From positions 6,076,292-6,140,291 of the forward strand of contig NZ_CP022163.1 in the NCBI RefSeq assembly GCF_002305855.1: 64,000 nucleotides of DNA, read 5' to 3'. The stretch is from Melittangium boletus DSM 14713 (GTDB lineage: Bacteria > Myxococcota > Myxococcia > Myxococcales > Myxococcaceae). The notes under the pieces were generated by a model, which searched no databases, had not been told where the DNA came from, and worked only from the letters and a program-made list of their open reading frames with translations. Below, one piece after another: positions 1 through 7,869 of the stretch. Both the position numbers and the translations under genes were made by a program. Within the stretch, counting starts at the first letter, position 1. Every line of letters begins with the position of its first letter.

Positions 1-273
1 ACCCGGGGCCTGGCGGCCCTCATCACCCGCAAGCCCCGCCTGCCCAAGAACGCCACCGTGGATCGGGTGGACATGCTGCGCTCCGCGCTCGTGACGGTGC
101 ACGAGGACGATGAGGGCGAGCCGCGCCAGTGGGGCCTGTGGACGGCCCTCCTCCTCGTGGCCCTGTTCGCGCTGCTCTGGCAGTTCCGCGAGCCGCTGTC
201 GCGCGAGGTCTGCGCGCGCCAGTGGTTGCCCCGGAGCGTGTGCGAGTCCTCGCTGGCGCCGACGGGGCCCTGA
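1..273 (+). CDS. C-terminal end of a membrane protein (5' end outside window)
   Basis: The frame is open from the first base and stops at 271-273, so only about 90 C-terminal residues are present. One hydrophobic segment (WTALLLVALFALLWQF) lies about 35 residues before the end. It follows a charged stretch (HEDDEGEPRQ) and is followed by a short tail with two cysteines. This suggests a protein anchored near its C-terminus. I do not recognise the family. It converges with the esterase gene, whose stop is 3 bp away. Confidence 0.6.
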   Translation, partial: TRGLAALITRKPRLPKNATVDRVDMLRSALVTVHEDDEGEPRQWGLWTALLLVALFALLWQFREPLSREVCARQWLPRSVCESSLAPTGP

Positions 274-276
274 GCC

Positions 277-1401
277 CTACTTCCAGCCGAGCCAGTCGCG
301 CAGCAGGGGCGTCATCTGCTCGGCCGTGCGCTGGTGGGTCTTCCGGCTGGGGTGCCACAAGCAGCCCAGGCCCTCGTCCTCGCGGTTGGCGGGGACCTCG
401 GCGAAGTGCACCCGGGTGTCCCCGGCCTGGTGCAGCTCGTCCACCAGTCCGGAGAGGAGTCCCCGGACGCGCGTGCGGGCCTGGAGCTCCTTGGGGTGCG
501 AGTCCGAGACGCCGGAGCCGAGGACGCAGACGATGTGGGCCTGGGGGTAGTGGCTCCGGATGCTCCCGACGAGCGAGCGGTAGGCGTCGCGGAAGCGCGC
601 CTCGCCCGGGTGCTCCTTCCAGAAGTCATTGGCGCCCAGCTGGATGACGATGGCGTCGGGCACCCAGGCGGTGAAGTCCCAGGGGCCGTCCTCGCGGCGG
701 GGCAGGGTGCGCGTGTAGAGCTGGGGAAGGGTGGGGGTGGGATCGTTGGCGTAGTTGACGGCCACGCCCTTGCCCGAATACGCGACGACGGAGAGCTCGG
801 CGTTCAGGGCGCGCGCGGTGAGGGCGGCCCAGGTGAGCGAGTGGCGCTGGGTCTCCGCGTTGAAGCTGCACTGCGCGTTCTTGCCCTCGATGCCGAAGCC
901 CGTGAGGCCCGAGTCGCCGATGAACTCGATGCGGCGCTCCAGGCGGGGCGGGGCGGGCAGCAGCCGCGCGTCCGGGTCCAGCTCGAGCCCGAGGAGCTGG
1001 GTCTCTCCCACGGCGGGCTCGGTCTCCTTCTCCAGGAGGAGCACGTGCTCGCCCGGGGGCAGGCCCTCGGCGATGCGGTAGAGCAGGGGCCCCTCGCCCA
1101 CGTACAGGTCGCGGAAGGGGGCGCCGTCCACGCTGAAGCGGAAGCGGTTGGGGGCGGGCTCCTCGAGCTTGCCCAGGTCGAGCAGGCGCAGGCCGAGGGA
1201 CGTGCCGGTGAAGCGCACGGTGAGGGACGTTCCCCCCCACGCGAGCCGGGGACCCTCGGGGTCGCCGTGGTCCACCCGGCCACTGAAGCGCAGGAGGGGA
1301 GACCGGGGCGATACCTGGACGGGCGCTGCAGGGTGACAGCCCCCGAGCAGGGCCAGGGCGAGTCCCAGACGGGTCAGGGAACGGGTGGGCAGGTGGCTCA
1401 T
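277..1401 (-). CDS. SGNH/GDSL-family esterase lipoprotein (CE2-like acetyl esterase)
   Basis: The 374-residue protein starts with a lipoprotein signal: a hydrophobic run ending in LLGGC, with the lipid-bearing Cys at 22. A beta-rich region (about 35-150) precedes the hydrolase domain. This two-part layout is that of carbohydrate esterase family 2. The nucleophile block IGDSG places Ser164, the block LGAND lies at about 255-259, and the C-terminal WHPSRKTH supplies the catalytic His (350 or 356). CE2 enzymes remove acetyl groups from polysaccharides with a Ser-His dyad. A longer reading frame upstream would bury the signal peptide, so I chose the ATG at 1401. It follows the AAA+ gene by 7 bp and is probably co-transcribed. 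The substrate is not readable. Confidence 0.8.
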   Translation of the reverse strand: MSHLPTRSLTRLGLALALLGGCHPAAPVQVSPRSPLLRFSGRVDHGDPEGPRLAWGGTSLTVRFTGTSLGLRLLDLGKLEEPAPNRFRFSVDGAPFRDLYVGEGPLLYRIAEGLPPGEHVLLLEKETEPAVGETQLLGLELDPDARLLPAPPRLERRIEFIGDSGLTGFGIEGKNAQCSFNAETQRHSLTWAALTARALNAELSVVAYSGKGVAVNYANDPTPTLPQLYTRTLPRREDGPWDFTAWVPDAIVIQLGANDFWKEHPGEARFRDAYRSLVGSIRSHYPQAHIVCVLGSGVSDSHPKELQARTRVRGLLSGLVDELHQAGDTRVHFAEVPANREDEGLGCLWHPSRKTHQRTAEQMTPLLRDWLGWK

Positions 1402-1408
1402 TCGTGGC

Positions 1409-4240
1409 TCAATTCGCGGTGCTGCTTCCGCTGGTGGGGGGAGGGCGGGAGATCCACGCGGCGATGAAGACATCCAATTCTCCGCGCATCACGTCCTTCA
1501 CGCGCGGCGTGCCCGCGCCCGTCCGCGGGTCCTCCACCCGGGCGCTCCGGCCGACGTGGTAGCGCCGCGCCTCGTCCGCGCTGACGCGGCCTCCCTGGCC
1601 CTTCACCACCCGCGAGGCGATGCCCTTCATCTCCTCCAGCTCGACGCCGCCCGTCAGGGTCATCACCCGGCCGCTCGTCTCGTCGCGCACCGTCACCTCG
1701 GTCCTCACCTTGCCGACGAAAGCGCCCTCGCGCCGCCGCACCTCGCGGCCATTCACGTCGATGCCCCGGGTGTCCTCCAGGGGGCCGCCCTGGTGCACCC
1801 GCACGTAGGCGCGCTGCCGCTTGTCCTCCTCCAGGCGCCGGTGCAGCCCCGACTCGCCCGAGAGATAGCCATAGGCCCCGGGGCCCACGATGCGCAGCAC
1901 CACCCGGATGGGCTCCTCCGCCTCCGCCACCGCCTCCACGGCGTAGCCACGACGTTGCGCCCAGCCCTCGTACATGGTCGCCAGCTCACGCACCCACGTC
2001 TCCTGTCCCTCGGCGGTCTCGCTCGTGCTGATGTCCACCAGCGCCTCGTCTCCCTGGCCCATCGCGCCGGAGGAGCCCAGCACCTCGGCCATCCGCACCT
2101 CGCGCGCGACCTCCTCCACCTGCTTCGCCGCCGACGCGAGCTGGGGCTCGCCCTTCGCCTCGCGCACCAGCCGCCGCGCGAAGGTCGCGCGCTCCTCCAG
2201 CCGATCCAGCTCGTTGAGCTGGGCTTCCAACGGACGGAAGGCGCGCAGGGTCGCCGCCGCGCGCTCCGGGTCGTCCCACAGGTTGGGGGCCTGCGTGGCC
2301 GCGAGCAGTTCCGAGCGCCGCTCCTCCAGCCGGGGCCGGTTGGCCGACACCGAGAGGGCCCGGGCGCGTCCCACCAGCCGGTCCATCTCCGCGAGCAGGG
2401 ACTTCTTGTCCAGCCGCCGCTTCACCGCCGCCACGGACTTCTCCGTGGGCAGGGCGAGCCGGGCCGTCTCCTCGCGCGGGGAGGGCAGGGCCTCGGCCAT
2501 GGCCACCACCCGGTTGCCGGGGGGGCGGATCTCCACCCGCACGGGCGTGCCCGGCCTCAACTGCCGGCGGGCGATCTCCACCGCCAGCGCCGCGGTGAGC
2601 GTCTTCTCGATCTCCCGTTGCAGGTAGCGCGCGCCGAACTCCGGCGAGTACCCCCGCTCCACCAGTAGATCCACCACGGCGGGTGTCACCTCCACGTCCA
2701 GCCCGCGCACCCGGATGCCCTCGCGCTCCAACACCCGGCCCACCTCGCGCTGGGCGATCTTCCGGATCTCCACCTTGGTGAGCGGCTGGAAGTGGCAGAT
2801 GGCGTCGAAGCGGTTGAGGAATTCGGGGCGGAAGACCGTCGCCATGCGCTTGTCCACTTCGTTGATGAAGTCCTCGGCGCGGCGCGGGGTGTTGAAGCCC
2901 ATGGAGGGCGTCCGGTACACCTCGGCGCCCACGTTGGACGTGGCCACGATGACGGTGTTGTTGCAGGAGATGGTTTCCCCCGCGCCGTTGACGAACGTGC
3001 CCTCGTCGAAGAGCTGGAGGAAGCGGTCGTGCACGCTGCGCGCGGCCTTCTCGAACTCGTCGAGCAGCAGCACGGTGAACACCTTGCCCTCGAGCAGCGC
3101 CGTCAGCTCGCCGCGCTTCGTCTCGATGGCGGGGGCCCAGGCGGCACCGAACGGAACGCTCTCGTCCCCGTCGTTGGGGTAGTCCACCATGTTCAGGCGC
3201 ACGAGCCGGTCCGGCGAGCCGAACAGGTACTCCGCGAGCAGCTTGGCCAGTTGCGTCTTGCCCACGCCGGTGGGGCCGGCGAAGAGGAACACGCCCAGGG
3301 GGCGGCGCGGATCGTTGAGGCCCGCCTTGAGCAGCGCCACCGAGCGCAGCACGGCCTGCACCGCGTCGGTTTGCCCGAGCAGCCGCTCGCCGAAGAAGCG
3401 CTCCGTCTCCTCCAGGTCCAGCGCCATCGCGTCATCCACGACGAAGCGCGGCAGGCGGGTGGTGGCGCAGAAGCGGGTGAGCACGTCCTCGGGGCCCACC
3501 TTGTCCCTCGCGCCGCCCGCGGCCTCGGCCGCCGTCTCCTTGAGCAGCTCGATGGCCTTGCGCGGCAGCCGCTGGGCGAGGAGGAACTTGGAGGCCAGCC
3601 GCAGCGCCAGGTCGCACGCCGCCGGATCGATGGGCAGGCGCAGCTCCTGCTCCAGCTCCTCGGCCACCCGGCCGAGAATCCACCGAGCCCGCTCGGCGGG
3701 GGGCTCGTTCAGGGGCACCAGGTGGAGCCGTTCGGCGAAGGACTCGTCCGCGCGCAGCAGCTCCTGCACGCGCTTGGGCTCGGTTTCGAAGATGAAGCGG
3801 AGGGTTCCAGCGCGCAGGGCCCGGAAGGCCACGGGCGCGAGCGGCCCTCCGATGGCGGCGTGCAGATCCCGGATGTAGACGATGGGGCGAGGATGCCGGC
3901 CAAGCCATTCGAGCAGTTCCTCGAAGGACTCGGCGGCCTGCCGTTGGGTGCTGCGCGCCAGGATGTTGGCGACGGAGATTTCCACCATGCGCGCGGAGGC
4001 GAGCTCCGCGTCCACGCGGCCCTCGGCGATGCGGCGCGCGACTTCCTGCACGAGCGCGGACTTGCCGACCCCGGGCTCTCCGGACAGGAGGGGGTGCTTG
4101 CCTCCCCGTGACAGGAGGGACAGGACCTCGGTGACGGCGGTGTCCACGCCATGCGCGGCCACGAGCCGACCCTCTCGCGCCAGGGCGGTCAGGTCTCGGT
4201 CGATCAGCCGCTCATTGTCCTCGCTCTTTCGGGTGACCAT
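1409..4240 (-). CDS. ClpA/B-like double AAA+ ATPase fused to a degenerate RF2-like domain
   Basis: This 943-residue protein has two parts. Residues 1-580 are a Clp/Hsp100-like two-module AAA+ unfoldase without the Clp N-domain. Module 1 has Walker A GEPGVGKS (54-61) but no clear Walker B acidic pair (IVYIRDLH, 120-127). Module 2 is complete: Walker A GPTGVGKT (322-329), Walker B VLLLDEFEKA (390-399), sensor 1 ATSNVG, arginine finger RPEFLNRFD (471-479) and sensor 2 YSPEFGARYL. An MGF tripeptide (447-449) sits where ClpA/C/X carry their ClpP-docking loop. Residues about 605-930 resemble peptide chain release factor 2: PCRF motif NLWDDPERA, then AYGYLSGESGLHR and an RF2-like end (DPRTG...ELDVFIAAWI). 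The GGQ and SPF motifs needed for termination are absent. The start follows MVTRKSED; a longer frame upstream is low-complexity. Role unknown; ribosome-associated unfolding is speculation. Confidence 0.8.
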   Translation of the reverse strand: MVTRKSEDNERLIDRDLTALAREGRLVAAHGVDTAVTEVLSLLSRGGKHPLLSGEPGVGKSALVQEVARRIAEGRVDAELASARMVEISVANILARSTQRQAAESFEELLEWLGRHPRPIVYIRDLHAAIGGPLAPVAFRALRAGTLRFIFETEPKRVQELLRADESFAERLHLVPLNEPPAERARWILGRVAEELEQELRLPIDPAACDLALRLASKFLLAQRLPRKAIELLKETAAEAAGGARDKVGPEDVLTRFCATTRLPRFVVDDAMALDLEETERFFGERLLGQTDAVQAVLRSVALLKAGLNDPRRPLGVFLFAGPTGVGKTQLAKLLAEYLFGSPDRLVRLNMVDYPNDGDESVPFGAAWAPAIETKRGELTALLEGKVFTVLLLDEFEKAARSVHDRFLQLFDEGTFVNGAGETISCNNTVIVATSNVGAEVYRTPSMGFNTPRRAEDFINEVDKRMATVFRPEFLNRFDAICHFQPLTKVEIRKIAQREVGRVLEREGIRVRGLDVEVTPAVVDLLVERGYSPEFGARYLQREIEKTLTAALAVEIARRQLRPGTPVRVEIRPPGNRVVAMAEALPSPREETARLALPTEKSVAAVKRRLDKKSLLAEMDRLVGRARALSVSANRPRLEERRSELLAATQAPNLWDDPERAAATLRAFRPLEAQLNELDRLEERATFARRLVREAKGEPQLASAAKQVEEVAREVRMAEVLGSSGAMGQGDEALVDISTSETAEGQETWVRELATMYEGWAQRRGYAVEAVAEAEEPIRVVLRIVGPGAYGYLSGESGLHRRLEEDKRQRAYVRVHQGGPLEDTRGIDVNGREVRRREGAFVGKVRTEVTVRDETSGRVMTLTGGVELEEMKGIASRVVKGQGGRVSADEARRYHVGRSARVEDPRTGAGTPRVKDVMRGELDVFIAAWISRPPPTSGSSTAN

Positions 4241-4319
4241 GGTCGGGAACGCCTCGAAAGGCGTGGGGACACACTCTAGCGCGGTGGATCGCGCGAGGGG
4301 TCCCCGTTCCCTCCTGGCC

Positions 4320-4520
4320 TCACGCCTCCGCGGCCGGATGCCCCCAGGGATTGGTGGCGGGCGCCTGCCGCAGGAGGAACTGGAGCTGTTCACCCCAGTC
4401 CTGGGAGCACCTGGCCGCCGGGGGAGCGTTGTCGTGGACGACGACACTCAGTCGGGCCGCCTGCTCGGCGAGTTGTTGCCGTACCGCCGGTGACCAGTGG
4501 GCGAATTCGAGCCACTCCAT
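4320..4520 (-). CDS. Small protein of unknown function (66 aa)
   Basis: A 66-residue frame begins with ATG at 4520 behind a strong Shine-Dalgarno sequence (AAGGAGAGG, 3 bases before the ATG). The protein starts MEWLEFAHWSPAVRQQ, with an amphipathic helical first half and a Pro/Ala-rich end. There is no signal peptide, membrane segment or known motif. It reads away from the graspetide precursor across a 349-bp gap, so the two could share a control region, but nothing else links them. The ribosome binding site is the main reason to accept it as real. Confidence 0.5.
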   Translation of the reverse strand: MEWLEFAHWSPAVRQQLAEQAARLSVVVHDNAPPAARCSQDWGEQLQFLLRQAPATNPWGHPAAEA

Positions 4521-4869
4521 GGGCCTCTCCTTGAAGGGTTGGGATTGACCGCAATCCATGCGCCCGCGGCCCATGCCAAGGCATTGCGCCCCGCGTCAGG
4601 AGGAAGGGGATGTGATGGATTCACGACGGCTCCGGGCGGGGTCTGTCGTGGATGAACAGGGCCATCGTCCCGAGGTCGGAGACCTGCCTTCCAGGTGGGA
4701 GGAAGAGACTCCGCGACTTCTGGCGGGGGTCTCTGTCTTTCATTCCGCGCTTTCGGCCGAGGCGTTCAATAGCTGTCTCGTCTCCAGCTACTCGGACTTC
4801 CCCTGGGATACGGACTGTTCGTACCAAGGGAAGGCGGAATTCCGCCTTGAACCCAGAAGGAGGCAGGTG
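4521..4869. other. Divergent intergenic region upstream of the graspetide cluster
   Basis: This 349-bp gap separates the 66-aa gene (leftward) from the graspetide precursor (rightward). It must hold the promoter of the cluster. At its right end is a good ribosome binding site (AAGGAGG, 4857-4863, 6 bases before the ATG). I could not pick out a convincing -35/-10 pair or operator. The region around 4760-4850 is less GC-rich than the flanking genes. Confidence 0.4.
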
Positions 4870-5061
4870 ATGAAGACGCAACCAGACGCAAAACCGTTCT
4901 TCGCGCGTCTGCTCGATGAACAGGAGCCGGCTCGTGCCTCGGGTGGCGAGACCCGGAAGTATCCCTCGGATGAGGAGGACTTCGCCGGGGGCGCGTTCTC
5001 GCGGGACTGGACGCTGAAGTACCCCTCGGACCATGACGAGGACATCCAGACGCGCGGATGA
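4870..5061 (+). CDS. mdnA: Microviridin-type graspetide precursor with two cores
   Basis: The 63-residue peptide has the hallmarks of a microviridin (group 1 graspetide) precursor. The leader carries PFFARLL (9-15), matching the PFFARFL helix by which precursors bind and activate their ATP-grasp ligases. Two core motifs of the form TxKYPSD follow: TRKYPSDEED (28-37) and TLKYPSDHDE (48-57). In microviridins the core Thr and Ser become esterified to Asp/Glu side chains and the Lys forms an amide, giving a caged serine-protease inhibitor. The x residue sets specificity. Here it is Arg29 (trypsin-like, as in microviridin J) and Leu49 (elastase/chymotrypsin-like, as in microviridin B). The start has an AAGGAGG site 6 bases upstream, and the stop overlaps the next start (ATGA). 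The peptidase releasing the cores is not encoded nearby. Confidence 0.93.
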   Translation: MKTQPDAKPFFARLLDEQEPARASGGETRKYPSDEEDFAGGAFSRDWTLKYPSDHDEDIQTRG

Positions 5062-6044
5062 GCACCCCTCGCGACAACGTCCTGCTGCTCACCCACGGCG
5101 CGGACCACTACACGGTGGATCGTGTCGCGGAGGCGTTGTCGCGGCGGGGATTGCGGCCCGTGCGCATCGATACGGAGGGCTTTCCCGCCAGCTGGGAGCT
5201 GTCGTCGGTGGTGGAGCCCGAGCGCGAGGACGTGGTGCTGGGTACCTCCGCGGGGGTGTTGCACGCGCGGGAGGTGCGCTCGGTGTGGTTGCGGCGGCGG
5301 GTGCCGGCCCGGTTCGATGCCGTGCTGGAGCCCGCCTGGCGCGAGAGCTGTGGACGTGAGTCCTGGGCGGCCCTCGACGGCGCCCTGGATGGACTGGCCG
5401 CCGCGGGCTGCCGGTTCATCAATCCCCTGGGCTCGGACGCGGTGGCCGAGAACAAGCCCCGCCAGCTCCGGTTGGCTCGAGCGTTGGGGCTCGAGATTCC
5501 ACGCACCGTGGTGACCAACGACGCGGCCCAGGTGCGCGCCCTGTTCGAGGCGGTGGGGGGCCGGATGGTGGCCAAGATGCTGACGCCCCTGAGCCAGTCC
5601 ATGGATGGGCGTCGGCCCTTCGTGTACACGAGCGCCATTCGTCCCGAGCACCTCGAGCAGCTCGAGGGTCTGCGCCATGCGCCCATGGTGTTCCAGGAGC
5701 GCCTGGACAAGGCCCATGAGCTGCGGGTCGCGGTGGTGGGCGGGCGCTGCTTCGTGGGCGCCATCGACGCGTCGTGCTCGGTGGCGGGACAGGTGGACTG
5801 GCGGCGCTCCCGCGCGGACGAGTGCCAATGGACTCCTGGCGAACTGCCCGGCTCCGTGGCGGGGCGGCTCGTGCGTCTGGTGGAGGCGCTGGGGTTGGTC
5901 TACGGCGCCGCGGATTTCATCGTCACCCCCGAGGGGCGCCACGTCTTCCTCGAGGTCAACCCGGGTGGGGAGTGGGGCATGCTCGAGCGGGAGCTGGGTC
6001 TGCCCATCGCCGAGGCCCTGGCCGAGGCCCTCGCCAAGGAGTGA
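5058..6044 (+). CDS. mdnB: ATP-grasp peptide ligase, MdnB/MvdC type (omega-amide former)
   Basis: This 328-residue ATP-grasp ligase most resembles MdnB/MvdC, which closes the Lys-to-Glu side-chain amide in microviridins. Matching stretches include the N-terminal LLLTHGADHYTVDRVAEAL, the central MLTPLSQSM and PMVFQERLDKAHELRV, and the metal/nucleotide-binding end HVFLEVNPGGEWGMLE (around 295-310). The GEWGMLE ending separates this subgroup from the ester-forming MdnC type, which has GEF. It overlaps the precursor by 4 bp, so translation is coupled, and precedes the second ligase by 3 bp. In characterised systems the amide forms after the two esters. It should act in the cytoplasm on the leader-bound precursor. 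Confidence 0.9.
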   Translation: MSTPRDNVLLLTHGADHYTVDRVAEALSRRGLRPVRIDTEGFPASWELSSVVEPEREDVVLGTSAGVLHAREVRSVWLRRRVPARFDAVLEPAWRESCGRESWAALDGALDGLAAAGCRFINPLGSDAVAENKPRQLRLARALGLEIPRTVVTNDAAQVRALFEAVGGRMVAKMLTPLSQSMDGRRPFVYTSAIRPEHLEQLEGLRHAPMVFQERLDKAHELRVAVVGGRCFVGAIDASCSVAGQVDWRRSRADECQWTPGELPGSVAGRLVRLVEALGLVYGAADFIVTPEGRHVFLEVNPGGEWGMLERELGLPIAEALAEALAKE

Positions 6045-6047
6045 GCC

Positions 6048-7034
6048 ATGGCCATCCTCCTCGTGACCCATTCGAAGGACAACGACGCGCCCCTGGCCGT
6101 GGCACGGGCGCTCGAGGCCCGGGGCGAGCGGGTCTACCGCTTCGATACGGATCTCTTCCCCACGGGACTCCAGTTGTCGCTGGATGAGGGCGGAGGCGGA
6201 CGGCTGTCGGGTCCCGAGGGCGTGCTCGACCTGGCGGAGGTGTCGGCGCTCTGGTACCGCCGCAACGCGACGGGAGCCGCCATCCCCCGGACATTGGATG
6301 AGCAGCTTCGCCGCCCCTCGGTGGAGGAGAGCCGGCGCCTGTTGTTCGGGATGATGGCCGCGCTGGAGGTGTTCCAACTGGATGCGTGCGAATGGGTGCG
6401 GCGCGCCGAGCACAAACCGTTGCAGCTCACGTTGGCGCGGGCGCTCGAGTTGGAGGTTCCCCGCACGCTGATGACCAATGATGCCTCGGCGGTGCGCGCC
6501 TTCGCCGCGAGCTGTCCCGGGGGCGTGGTGACGAAGATGATGTCGTCGTTCGCCGTCTACAGTCCGGAGGGCCGCGAGCAGGTGGTGTTCACCACGCCCT
6601 TGAGTGCCCGGCAGTTGGAGGACCTGGAGGGGTTGGACCTGTGCCCGATGACCTTCCAGGAGCGGCTGCCCAAGGCGCTGGAGCTGCGGGTGACGGTGGT
6701 GGGGGAGCGGGTGATGGCGGCGGGGGTCGACTCCCAGGCGTTGCCAGGGGCGCGCGAGGATTGGCGGCGCGAGGGCGCGGCGCTCATCGACGCGTGGCGG
6801 CCCTACCCCCTGCCCGAGCCCATCCAGGCACGCGTGTTGCGGTTGATGGACGCGCTGGGGCTCAACTACGGCGCGTTCGACTTCGTCGTCACGCCCGAGG
6901 GCCGGCACGTCTTCCTCGAGGTCAACCCGGTGGGGGAGTTCATGTGGCTGATGCGCCATCCGGGGTTGCCCATCCACGAGGCCCTGGCGGATGTGTTGTG
7001 CGGCCGGGTGGCGCGGCGGACCGCCCCGAGCTAG
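6048..7034 (+). CDS. mdnC: ATP-grasp peptide ligase, MdnC/MvdD type (omega-ester former)
   Basis: This second 328-residue ATP-grasp enzyme resembles MdnC/MvdD, which makes the two omega-ester bonds (Thr-Asp, Ser-Glu) of microviridins. Diagnostic stretches are RFDTDLFPT near the N-terminus, VSALWYRRN, the TKMMSSFAVY loop, CPMTFQERLPKALELRV, and HVFLEVNPVGEFMWL at the C-terminal metal site. Start choice is supported by AAGGAG six bases upstream, overlapping the end of the previous gene. It is paralogous to the preceding ligase, so the pair reflects an old duplication. With two cores in the precursor it would have to act up to four times per substrate. It is the last recognisable biosynthetic gene of the cluster. 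Confidence 0.9.
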   Translation: MAILLVTHSKDNDAPLAVARALEARGERVYRFDTDLFPTGLQLSLDEGGGGRLSGPEGVLDLAEVSALWYRRNATGAAIPRTLDEQLRRPSVEESRRLLFGMMAALEVFQLDACEWVRRAEHKPLQLTLARALELEVPRTLMTNDASAVRAFAASCPGGVVTKMMSSFAVYSPEGREQVVFTTPLSARQLEDLEGLDLCPMTFQERLPKALELRVTVVGERVMAAGVDSQALPGAREDWRREGAALIDAWRPYPLPEPIQARVLRLMDALGLNYGAFDFVVTPEGRHVFLEVNPVGEFMWLMRHPGLPIHEALADVLCGRVARRTAPS

Positions 7035-7046
7035 GGTCCCCGGCCC

Positions 7047-7277
7047 ATGGCCAAGTCCCCGTGCCCCGTGTCCCTGTCGCAGTTCCTCGAGAAGGCCGAG
7101 CCGTTGAAGGTCACCATCAACGGCCAGGAGATGCTCGCCGAGGTGAAGTCGTTCTCGACCGGCTCCTTCGGCTGGTACATCAACGGCAAGACGACCGTCA
7201 CCGTCGATGGCAAGCCCGTCTCGGTGCAGATCGGCATGAACATGACCGTCGTCGGCTCGAAGGAAGCGGCGCGCTGA
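7047..7277 (+). CDS. Small conserved-looking protein of unknown function (76 aa)
   Basis: A 76-residue protein starts 12 bp after the ester ligase on the same strand. It has no signal peptide or membrane helix. The second half is a run of short beta strands (SFGWYINGKTTVTV, VSVQIGMNMTVVGS), suggesting a small beta-barrel or binding domain. The position suggests co-transcription with the graspetide genes. However, it carries no TxKYPSD core, PFFAR-like leader or transporter feature, so I do not call it a second precursor. From memory, similar short proteins occur widely in myxobacteria, which would argue against a cluster-specific role. Its stop lies 1 bp from the convergent ThiF gene. Confidence 0.6.
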   Translation: MAKSPCPVSLSQFLEKAEPLKVTINGQEMLAEVKSFSTGSFGWYINGKTTVTVDGKPVSVQIGMNMTVVGSKEAAR

Positions 7278-7278
7278 G

Positions 7279-7857
7279 TCACGCCGTCGTGGGCGTCACC
7301 GCCGCGAGTCCCACCAGGGCATCGCGGCGGGCGCCGTGCTTCACGAAGTCCTGGACCGCCCGCGCGAGCGTGGCGGCGAGCTGGCCGATGAGCGGCAGGT
7401 GCTCACCGCCCTCGCAGGTGGCCTGGCCCGGCGAGTCCTCGGCGTCCGGAACGAAGCGCTCCTCCCACCGCACCAGCCCGAAGGTGCCATCCGCCGCGAG
7501 CGCGCCGTGCACGAGGGGCTTGCCCGCGGCGCGCGCGAACGCACTCAGGACGAGCCGGCTCGCCTGGTTGTCGAAGCAGTCCACGAGCAGGTCCGCGCCC
7601 TGGCAGAGCGCTTCCACGTTGTCGCGCGTCAGCCGCACGCCCACCGCCTCGGACTTCACGCCGTACAGGTTGAGGAGCTGGAGCTTCAACGCCTCCGCCT
7701 TGTTCCTGCCCACCGAGGGCTTCACGAAGGCCTGCGCGAGCAGGTTCCGGGACTCCACGCGGTCGAAGTCGATGAAGACGAGCGTGGCCTCGAGGTTGCG
7801 GCACAGCACCGCCGCCGTGGAGCCCACCGCGCCCACGCCACAGAAGAGGATGCGCAT
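7279..7857 (-). CDS. ThiF/E1-like adenylyltransferase family protein
   Basis: A 192-residue Rossmann-type protein of the ThiF/MoeB/E1 superfamily. The nucleotide loop GVGAVGS is at 7-13, with the acidic end of strand 2 (VFIDFD, 27-32), the catalytic Arg in SRNLL (36-40), Lys53 and LVDCFDN (91-97). These are the residues that adenylate the C-terminus of a ubiquitin-like protein. The domain is short: no CxxC zinc pairs and no obvious E1 catalytic-cysteine domain, so it may only adenylate. It lies 12 bp after a small putative beta-grasp protein on the same strand, the pairing expected of an E1-like enzyme and its ubiquitin-like partner. A JAMM protease gene is 4.5 kb away. The substrate is unknown. 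Confidence 0.8.
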   Translation of the reverse strand: MRILFCGVGAVGSTAAVLCRNLEATLVFIDFDRVESRNLLAQAFVKPSVGRNKAEALKLQLLNLYGVKSEAVGVRLTRDNVEALCQGADLLVDCFDNQASRLVLSAFARAAGKPLVHGALAADGTFGLVRWEERFVPDAEDSPGQATCEGGEHLPLIGQLAATLARAVQDFVKHGARRDALVGLAAVTPTTA

Positions 7858-7869
7858 GGGGGCTTTTCC

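Noticed and set aside
1409..3000. Separate prfB-like gene fused by sequencing error to the AAA+ gene
   Set aside because: The frame is continuous with no slippery site or stop in the linker. The RF2-like part lacks GGQ and SPF, so it is not the cell's working RF2.
7047..7277. Second graspetide precursor
   Set aside because: No TxKYPSD-like core, no leader helix motif and no repeated Thr/Ser-acidic pattern.
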